Of a stretch of 64,000 nucleotides of DNA, positions 59,764-64,000 are shown one piece after another. The DNA is from G965207335 sp965222825. Its GTDB lineage: Bacteria; Pseudomonadota; Gammaproteobacteria; PS1; Pseudothioglobaceae. The DNA is taken from the NCBI GenBank assembly GCA_965222825.1, contig OZ244964.1, positions 1,426,001 through 1,490,000 of the forward strand, read 5' to 3'. A program made the translations under genes and the position numbers. Below the pieces are notes generated by a model. It ran no database searches. It worked only from the letters and a program-made list of their open reading frames with translations, and was not told the origin of the DNA. Every line of letters starts with the position of its first letter. Position 1 is the stretch's first letter.

Positions 59764-59964
59764 ATGAAAAATAATAAAATAAGAAATTTTATAATATTCT
59801 TAGAAAAAGCATCGCTTAATCAAATAAGAGCGATATACAACCAACTAGTAAAAAATATTGAGGATACAAAAACTTCTATTCAAAACAAGAAGACCTGTAT
59901 CCACAAAGCAAGTTGTATAGAAACAGAATTAACTGTTCGCTACATACTAAAACACGCTAGTTAG
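59764..59964 (+). CDS. Small hypothetical protein (66 residues)
   Basis: The 66-residue product is helical and rich in Lys, with three Cys in KKTCIHKASCIETE. It has an excellent AAGGAGGAAATGCT before the ATG and a dedicated leader with exclusive hairpins. No family is recognised. It lies in the ICE tail, in a series of single-gene units. Confidence 0.6.
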   Translation: MKNNKIRNFIIFLEKASLNQIRAIYNQLVKNIEDTKTSIQNKKTCIHKASCIETELTVRYILKHAS

Positions 59965-60160
59965 TTTAAAACCTCGTTACCCCCTTGCATTTAGCAAGGG
60001 AGTAGCACACTCAAATTACCAAACCTAAACTACTACTGGGAAGAAATATAATATTTTTTAAAAAAATATTACCAATATATAACTATCTATATACCCACTG
60101 CATCAGTAGTGGGTATATAGATAGTATTATAGAATTTAACACACCGTAGGTGTATTAAAA
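59965..60160. other. Structured intergenic segment before leader 4
   Basis: It contains CCCTTGC/GCAAGGG (59982-59988, 59994-60000) after the upstream gene, an AT-rich palindrome near 60050-60070, and a 19-bp hairpin, one G-T wobble and ATCA tetraloop, spanning 60083-60124. In the parallel copy at 62291-62318 the same stem has a G-C in place of that wobble. CACACC-GTA-GGTGTA (about 60140-60154) follows. No ORF is supported here. Confidence 0.6.
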
Positions 60161-60228
60161 CCAACCATGCAAACAATACTAATGATGAATTAGTATCAGG
60201 TTGGCAAGCGATGAGCTTGGTGTTTGCA
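60161..60228 (+). ncRNA. Pseudoknot-capable leader element, copy 1
   Basis: CCAACC (60161-60166) pairs with GGTTGG (60199-60204). Inside, ATACTAAT/ATTAGTAT (60176-60183, 60189-60196) closes a GATGA loop. CAAGC/GCTTG (60205-60209, 60215-60219) closes a second GATGA loop. TGCAAACA (60168-60175) can pair with TGTTTGCA (60221-60228), crossing the first helix as a pseudoknot. The element recurs almost unchanged at 62362-62429 and 63629-63696. Confidence 0.7.
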
Positions 60229-60235
60229 CTAAACC

Positions 60236-60290
60236 CACAGGGCTATACTTTTACCCTGTTGGGTAAATATATCTCCGCTGTGATTTTTTT
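60236..60290 (+). promoter_or_regulatory. Competing-hairpin leader 4 (before the 60313 gene)
   Basis: First hairpin: ACAGGG (60237-60242) with CCCTGT (60254-60259). Second: CACAG/CTGTG (60236-60240, 60278-60282) and GG/CC, with inner TTACCC/GGGTAA (60251-60256, 60261-60266) around TGTT, then a T7 run at 60284-60290. Confidence 0.72.
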
Positions 60291-60312
60291 AAATAATAAA
60301 GAGGAAACAAAA

Positions 60313-60447
60313 ATGATATTATTAAGAATAATAAACGGTAATGATAAAGATAACTGGAAAAGAGTATATATAGATGTTGTAAATTTAGAGTTTGTAGAGT
60401 GGAATAAAACAACTATGACTGTAACAAGAAATAAAATAAGAGACTAA
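60313..60447 (+). CDS. Small hypothetical protein (44 residues)
   Basis: The 44-residue product (MILLRIINGNDKDNWKRVYID) is charged, with an EFVEWNKTTMTV motif. The ATG at 60313 follows AGAGGA by about 9 bases; the longer frame from 60211 starts inside the structured leader and is rejected. No family is recognised. Confidence 0.5.
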   Translation: MILLRIINGNDKDNWKRVYIDVVNLEFVEWNKTTMTVTRNKIRD

Positions 60448-60483
60448 TTTTTATTTTTTTTATAATTAAAAACAAACAATCCT

Positions 60484-60529
60484 AAGGGTGTGTTAACTTA
60501 CCCTCTGGGTTTGTTAACGCATTCCTTTT
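60484..60529 (+). promoter_or_regulatory. Competing-hairpin leader 5 (before the 60551 gene)
   Basis: First hairpin: AGGGT (60485-60489) with ACCCT (60500-60504). Second: GTGTTAAC (60490-60497) with GTTAACGC (60513-60520), capped by ACCC/GGGT (60500-60503, 60507-60510) and closed by AAGG/CCTT (60484-60487, 60524-60527), then TTTT. Confidence 0.68.
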
Positions 60530-60550
60530 AAAACTAAAAAGGAGTAATCA

Positions 60551-61174
60551 ATGCAAATAATTGAAATAAAAGAGCAAGACAATGTATTTTGCGATGCTTT
60601 AGTTAGTAATACTAACAACTATAACTTAATATTTGCTAGTGTATGGGGTAGAAATACTTCATTACAACAATTATTAGGTAGAATGGAAACTACTGTCTAT
60701 CAAGATAAAATTAGTCAAATGAGCATACAAGCGGATATAGTTTATAGTGCATATTTACAAGACACAAAATATTTAGCAAAAGTATCTACTAAAGTGCATA
60801 AAACTATTTACGGTAAAGATTTATCTCATATGTTTATATACGATAAGTCAATAACTAATATTGACTATGCTAATAATCAGGCAACTATATTGTTTAAACA
60901 AAATAATGTTGATAATGATAAAGTTTGGTTGTTATTAAATAGTGTATCACCGATACCGCTACTTACTAATAGTGCAAACTGGCAAAAATCAATACTAGGT
61001 TTATGCAACGATAATAACTGGATTAGTGTATCAAATGGTTACAGTATTAATGCACTACAAATAAAACTAAACCCTGATGATTTTGCTAAAGAAGTATCAG
61101 TGCTAATAAAACAAGGTGTATTAACATTAGAACAAGGAGGTAATCATGGCGTTAATGTTTCAAAGGCTAGCTAG
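60551..61174 (+). CDS. Hypothetical ICE protein preceding the DUF6094 methyltransferase
   Basis: The 207-residue product has no signal peptide or membrane segment. Visible features are ASVWGRNTSLQQLLGRMET near residue 29 and a C-terminal LNPDDFAKEVSVLIKQGVL. It overlaps the methyltransferase gene by 29 bases, so they are translationally coupled and may act together. AAGGAG precedes the ATG. I do not recognise the family. Confidence 0.65.
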   Translation: MQIIEIKEQDNVFCDALVSNTNNYNLIFASVWGRNTSLQQLLGRMETTVYQDKISQMSIQADIVYSAYLQDTKYLAKVSTKVHKTIYGKDLSHMFIYDKSITNIDYANNQATILFKQNNVDNDKVWLLLNSVSPIPLLTNSANWQKSILGLCNDNNWISVSNGYSINALQIKLNPDDFAKEVSVLIKQGVLTLEQGGNHGVNVSKAS

Positions 61175-62276
61175 AAATTTTGCTAAAAATGGATATTTTC
61201 CAACAGATAGTGAGACAACAGCAGGTATTTTATCAAAATTACATGTTGATATAAATACTAACAAAGATAGCAAGGGGGCAATTCGTATCATTGACCCTTG
61301 TTGTGGTGAAGGCGTTGCATTAGCAGAATGCCAAGTACATCTATCACAATATAACACTACAATTGAAAGTGTAGGTATTGAAATTGACGAAGAAAGAGCC
61401 TATCACGCTCGTTCAATGTCTAATTTAAATACAGTAATACATGGCAATATAAATGACTGTTATATAGGCGACCGACAATTTGGCTTAATGCTTCTTAATC
61501 CACCGTATGGAGATATGTTGTCTGATAATATATCAACTACTGCTAAAGATATAGATGAGAAGCGTTTAGAAATAATGTTTTTTAACAAATGCTATCCGCA
61601 ATTACAATTCGGAGGTATTATGGTGTTAATTATCCCTCATTATGTATTAAATGAGCAATTTGCTAGTTTAATTACAGCACATTTTGATAATATAAGTGTT
61701 TATAAAGCACCAGAGCAAAAGTTTAAACAAATTGTTTTATTTGCTAATAAAAAAAGAAGTAGCCCAGCTAGAATGTCTGTTGTAAAGCAGTTAAGTAAAA
61801 TTGCAAGTTCAACAGATGAGTTGAATATTATAACGCAAAATGTAGATAAAAAGGTATATAAAATACCGTTGTGTAATAAACCACAGCTACTATTATTAAC
61901 TAAGATTGGTATAGATGCTAAACAATTAACTGATGAAGTAGCTAATAGCAATAGTTTATGGGATAGTTTCAATAGTTATTTTGTTAATAATAACAATAAA
62001 TCTTATAGCCCATTACGCAAAATGTCAAACTGGCATTTATCGTTAGCATTAGCAGCTGGTGTTATATCTGGCATAGTATCTTCTAAGAATAAAACCTTAT
62101 TAGTTAAAGGCAATACTTTTAAAGATAAAAAAAATACTACAGATACTAAGGTTAATGAAAAAACTGGAGCAATAAAAGAAACTATTATATCAATAGATAT
62201 ATTTGTTCCAGTTATTAAAACTATTGACTTTACCAAAGGTAGTAACAGTTATGGTGATGTCATAACTATTAGATAA
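61146..62276 (+). CDS. DUF6094-like SAM-dependent DNA methyltransferase
   Basis: The 376-residue protein starts MALMFQRLARNFAKNGYFPT, characteristic of DUF6094 of ICEs. It has the SAM motif IIDPCCGEGVALAE near residue 48 and the catalytic LLNPPYGD motif (N6-adenine type NPPY) near 118. Its target is unknown. No restriction enzyme is nearby, so it is more likely anti-restriction or regulatory. AAGGAGG precedes the ATG by 5 bases, within the previous gene. Confidence 0.85.
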   Translation: MALMFQRLARNFAKNGYFPTDSETTAGILSKLHVDINTNKDSKGAIRIIDPCCGEGVALAECQVHLSQYNTTIESVGIEIDEERAYHARSMSNLNTVIHGNINDCYIGDRQFGLMLLNPPYGDMLSDNISTTAKDIDEKRLEIMFFNKCYPQLQFGGIMVLIIPHYVLNEQFASLITAHFDNISVYKAPEQKFKQIVLFANKKRSSPARMSVVKQLSKIASSTDELNIITQNVDKKVYKIPLCNKPQLLLLTKIGIDAKQLTDEVANSNSLWDSFNSYFVNNNNKSYSPLRKMSNWHLSLALAAGVISGIVSSKNKTLLVKGNTFKDKKNTTDTKVNEKTGAIKETIISIDIFVPVIKTIDFTKGSNSYGDVITIR

Positions 62277-62361
62277 TATATAACTAACCCTATACCCACT
62301 GCATCAGCAGTGGGTATATAGATAGTATTATAGAATTTAACACACCGTAGGTGTATTAAAA

Positions 62362-62429
62362 CCAACCATGCAAACAATACTAATGATGAATTAGTATCAG
62401 GTTGGCAAGCGATGAGCTTGGTGTTTGCA
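62362..62429 (+). ncRNA. Pseudoknot-capable leader element, copy 2
   Basis: This is identical to copy 1 through all helices: CCAACC (62362-62367) with GGTTGG (62400-62405), two GATGA-loop hairpins, and TGCAAACA with TGTTTGCA (62422-62429). The match to copy 1 extends upstream through CACACCGTAGGTGTA and the 62291-62318 hairpin, about 140 bases in all. Confidence 0.7.
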
Positions 62430-62435
62430 CTAACC

Positions 62436-62489
62436 CACAGGGAATATATCTTACCCTGTTGGGTAATATATCTCCGCTGTGATTTTTTT
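62436..62489 (+). promoter_or_regulatory. Competing-hairpin leader 6 (before the 62511 gene)
   Basis: First hairpin: ACAGGG (62437-62442) with CCCTGT (62454-62459). Second: CACAG/CTGTG (62436-62440, 62477-62481), GGA/TCC, ATATA/TATAT and TTACCC/GGGTAA around TGTT, then T7 at 62483-62489 and AGGAG before the ATG at 62511. Compared with leader 4 the arm sequences differ but the pairing is kept. Confidence 0.74.
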
Positions 62490-62510
62490 AAATAATAGAG
62501 GAGAAATAGT

Positions 62511-62816
62511 ATGAGTTATTTTATAAAAACAGCAACAAACAATACACCATTAAATGATATTAGAGATGGCGAATTTTGTATGGGGCTAGGTTGCTTTGAT
62601 TTTAGATATAACTGCTATGCAACTTTTAAAACTATACTTGAAGCTAAGGAATACTTAGATTATAAAAAGGATTTACTAAATAATTGGATAAATATAGAAA
62701 TACCAAAGCAAGCCAACATGTTTGCTGATAGGCAAAATTTTATTTATAAGAATACAAAATTTCATATATCAATACTAAGAAAGATTGATAAATTAGTTAT
62801 TGAAAAAATAAGATAA
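62511..62816 (+). CDS. Hypothetical protein (101 residues)
   Basis: The product has GEFCMGLGCFDFRYNCYATFKTILEAKEYLDYKK in its first half and a basic C-terminal helix. It has no signal peptide. It is preceded by the pseudoknot element, exclusive-hairpin leader and AGGAG. A gene with a good ribosome binding site follows after 24 bases. I do not recognise the family. Confidence 0.6.
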   Translation: MSYFIKTATNNTPLNDIRDGEFCMGLGCFDFRYNCYATFKTILEAKEYLDYKKDLLNNWINIEIPKQANMFADRQNFIYKNTKFHISILRKIDKLVIEKIR

Positions 62817-62840
62817 TGCCAATTATAAAGGAGGTAAGAT

Positions 62841-63296
62841 ATGTCAAAACATATTATACAGGGAGATTTAATCGCTTTAGCTAATAAGTTTGATGTTATA
62901 GTTCATGGTTGTAATTGTTTTAATACTATGGGTGCTGGAATTGCAAAACAAATTAAAGAAGTATTTCCTAGTGCATATATAGTTGACCAAACAACAATAA
63001 AAGGTGATAAAAGCAAGTTAGGTAAATTCTCAGTTGCTAAAATAGATGGTCTATATGTTATAAATGCTTATACTCAATATAACTTCACTGGTATAGGTAT
63101 GAAGGCTGATTATGGTGCAATAGAGAAAGTGTTTAATTCAATAAAAGAACAATATAGTGGTCTTAAAATTGCTTATCCTAAAATTGGAGCAGGCTTAGCA
63201 GAAGGTAATTGGAGCATTATCCAAAAGATAATAGATAATATACTAATATATGAAGAACATACATTAGTATTATTTAAAAATGGCTCAAAAGGGTAA
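62841..63296 (+). CDS. Macrodomain (ADP-ribose-binding) protein
   Basis: The 151-residue protein is a single macrodomain: IIQGDLIALANKFDVIVHGCNCFNTMGAGIAKQIKEVFP, LYVINAYTQYNF near residue 70 and IAYPKIGAGLAEGNWSII near 110. The GCNC-FNTMGAGIA pattern resembles ADP-ribose-1''-phosphatase and DarG/TARG1-type hydrolases that remove ADP-ribose from nucleic acid or protein. No DarT toxin is in view. It could protect the ICE from ADP-ribosylating defence systems. AAGGAGG precedes the ATG. It lacks a hairpin leader of its own. Confidence 0.87.
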   Translation: MSKHIIQGDLIALANKFDVIVHGCNCFNTMGAGIAKQIKEVFPSAYIVDQTTIKGDKSKLGKFSVAKIDGLYVINAYTQYNFTGIGMKADYGAIEKVFNSIKEQYSGLKIAYPKIGAGLAEGNWSIIQKIIDNILIYEEHTLVLFKNGSKG

Positions 63297-63320
63297 ATAG
63301 CTAAACCGCCTAAGCGGTTG

Positions 63321-63369
63321 AAGGGTAAGGGGCAGATTTTTGCTTAAGCAAAAATCCTTACCCTTTTTT
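63321..63369 (+). terminator. Strong two-part intrinsic terminator after the macrodomain gene
   Basis: AAGGGTAAGG (63321-63330) pairs with CCTTACCCTT (63356-63365). Inside, after a 5-base bulge, a perfect 20-base palindrome (63336-63355) forms a second stem. T6 at 63364-63369 follows. A small AACCGC/GCGGTT hairpin (63304-63319) precedes it. Confidence 0.88.
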
Positions 63370-63457
63370 AGAGCAAATACCTCGCCTCATTAAATGAGTT
63401 CGGCTCGGTATAAAGGGTAGCAAATTTACACTTAAATGTATAATTTGCTGTAAAGGG

Positions 63458-63520
63458 CTTTTTTTTGCATAATAAAAAGACTTTGGGAAGGTAAGGCAAG
63501 TCTTATTATGCAAAAAAAAG
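63458..63520. repeat. 18-bp perfect inverted repeat with T8/A8 ends
   Basis: The segment CTTTTTTTTGCATAATAA (63458-63475) is exactly complementary to 63503-63520. GACTT (63479-63483) pairs with AAGTC (63498-63502) inside, leaving a 14-base loop. It has the look of a bidirectional terminator or a very small transposable palindrome. The 63370-63457 segment before it carries TAGCAAATT/AATTTGCTG-type dyads but no ORF. Confidence 0.75.
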
Positions 63521-63628
63521 TAAAAGGCATGCTATAAGCGTAAAATAGCTCAGTAATATGCTTTTTAGAAGTTTTTATTGTAATTAGTGTTAAAATAAAT
63601 TATATATTCACACCTAAGGGTGTTAATA

Positions 63629-63696
63629 CCAACCATGCAAACAATACTAATGATGAATTAGTATCAGGTTGGCAAGCGATGAGCTTGATGTTTGCA
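63629..63696 (+). ncRNA. Pseudoknot-capable leader element, copy 3
   Basis: CCAACC (63629-63634) pairs with GGTTGG (63667-63672), with both GATGA-loop hairpins intact, and TGCAAACA (63636-63643) pairs with TGTTTGCA (63689-63696). The only change from copies 1 and 2 is one G-to-A at 63688, an unpaired position between helices. Confidence 0.7.
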
Positions 63697-63704
63697 CTAA
63701 GCCC

Positions 63705-63748
63705 ACAGGGAGATATTTATCCCTGTATGGGATAAATATCTCCTTTTT
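63705..63748 (+). promoter_or_regulatory. Competing-hairpin leader 7 (before DUF3275 gene)
   Basis: First hairpin: ACAGGG (63705-63710) with CCCTGT (63721-63726). Second: a perfect 15-bp stem (63709-63723 with 63729-63743) around TGTAT, then T5 at 63744-63748 and AAAAAGGAG before the ATG at 63775. The strongest terminator of the series. Confidence 0.75.
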
Positions 63749-63774
63749 AAATCAAAACACAAAAAGGAGTAACA

Positions 63775-64000
63775 ATGTATAAAACTAAAGGAAACTTAAT
63801 AATCAAAACATTTAATGGCAAATATGGAAGTTTTGCCATTGGCTCATTAGAAACCACCGAGGGAACTTATGAGGTTAAGCAGTCAGAATTAGAGCAATAT
63901 GAGGAAGGGACATATAGTGGTAAATTTGTTATATCTGATATTTTCTTAAGCCATTCTAATTTTGGCGGACAACACAAATCAATTATAGCGATATGTGCAA
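63775..64000 (+). CDS. DUF3275-like ICE protein, partial
   Basis: The frame runs off the right edge after 75 residues. It shows the DUF3275 pattern: LIIKTFNGKYGSFAIGSLETTEGTYEV, then LEQYEEGTYSGKFVISDIFLSHSNFGG, with acidic/aromatic spacing as in the family. DUF3275 proteins are standard in the tail of PFGI-1-type ICEs, often near DUF6094. AAAAAGGAG lies 5 bases before the ATG. Confidence 0.75.
   Translation, partial: MYKTKGNLIIKTFNGKYGSFAIGSLETTEGTYEVKQSELEQYEEGTYSGKFVISDIFLSHSNFGGQHKSIIAICA

Noticed and set aside
60139..60155. CACACC-GTA-GGTGTA near the leader elements as additional ICE operators
   Set aside because: The half-sites are similar but the spacing is 3 rather than 7 and it recurs only as part of the pseudoknot-leader duplication.
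60211..60312. N-terminal extension of the 60313 gene
   Set aside because: It would run through the pseudoknot and competing hairpins. A ribosome binding site just before 60313 gives a better start.

Overview
The window is AT-rich DNA (roughly 30% GC by eye) using the standard genetic code. The core genes point to a gammaproteobacterium: ybeD-lipB-lipA in tandem, hisA overlapping rnfH, tsaD overlapping comM, topoisomerase IV parE, ccmH and lptB. Intergenic spaces are mostly short and many genes overlap by 1-30 bases. No genus can be assigned from the sequence alone.

Positions 1-20126 look chromosomal. The plus-strand housekeeping block (the end of a formylglycine-generating-enzyme-like gene, greA, lptB, tsaD, comM, hisA, rnfH, a MoxR-type ATPase on the minus strand, a DUF493 gene, lipB, lipA) is followed by a minus-strand type IV pilus locus (8077-15198). 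That locus has two tandem-duplicated pilins, a GspE/PilB ATPase, a GspF/PilC platform protein, a pseudopilin and three inner-membrane assembly proteins, but no secretin. Then come parE, queC, a probable orphan RiPP precursor with a nitrile-hydratase-like leader (18328-18654), ccmH, a HAD phosphatase and tRNA-Thr(UGU).

From about 20199 to the right edge the gene content is that of an integrative and conjugative element (ICE) of the PFGI-1 / PAPI-1 / SPI-7 / ICEHin1056 superfamily. A replication and partition module (parA, a nine-copy 21-bp iteron-like array, a Rep_3 initiator, a Rha-like gene, parB, DUF2857) leads into topB, DUF1643, DUF7220 and a DNA C5-methyltransferase fused to a PAPS-reductase-like PP-loop domain. 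A complete type IVb pilus operon with embedded ssb follows (32503-41612). Next is a cargo island (XRE regulator, MazEF-like toxin-antitoxin, a secreted subtilisin-like protease, a secreted tail-collar-like protein, small coiled-coil membrane proteins, an orphan BrnA-like gene). The MPF-G type IV secretion operon (46306-55302) comes after that, then the TIGR03761-TraI relaxase operon (55391-58342). The tail (58500-64000) carries small genes, DUF3577, a DUF6094 methyltransferase, a macrodomain protein and DUF3275. The integrase, coupling protein TraD and right boundary are not in view.

Two regulatory layers stand out. A dyad (CACAYC-N7-GRTGTG) occurs 45-66 bases upstream of the first gene of five ICE transcription units, which suggests one regulator for the element. 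In the tail, seven genes are each preceded by a short leader in which two hairpins compete for the same CCC segment, the second being followed by a T-run and then a Shine-Dalgarno sequence. Three of these leaders sit just downstream of a near-identical 68-nt element that can fold as two GAUGA-loop hairpins plus a pseudoknot. This repeated, unnamed leader RNA family and the RiPP-like precursor are the best candidates for undescribed biology here.
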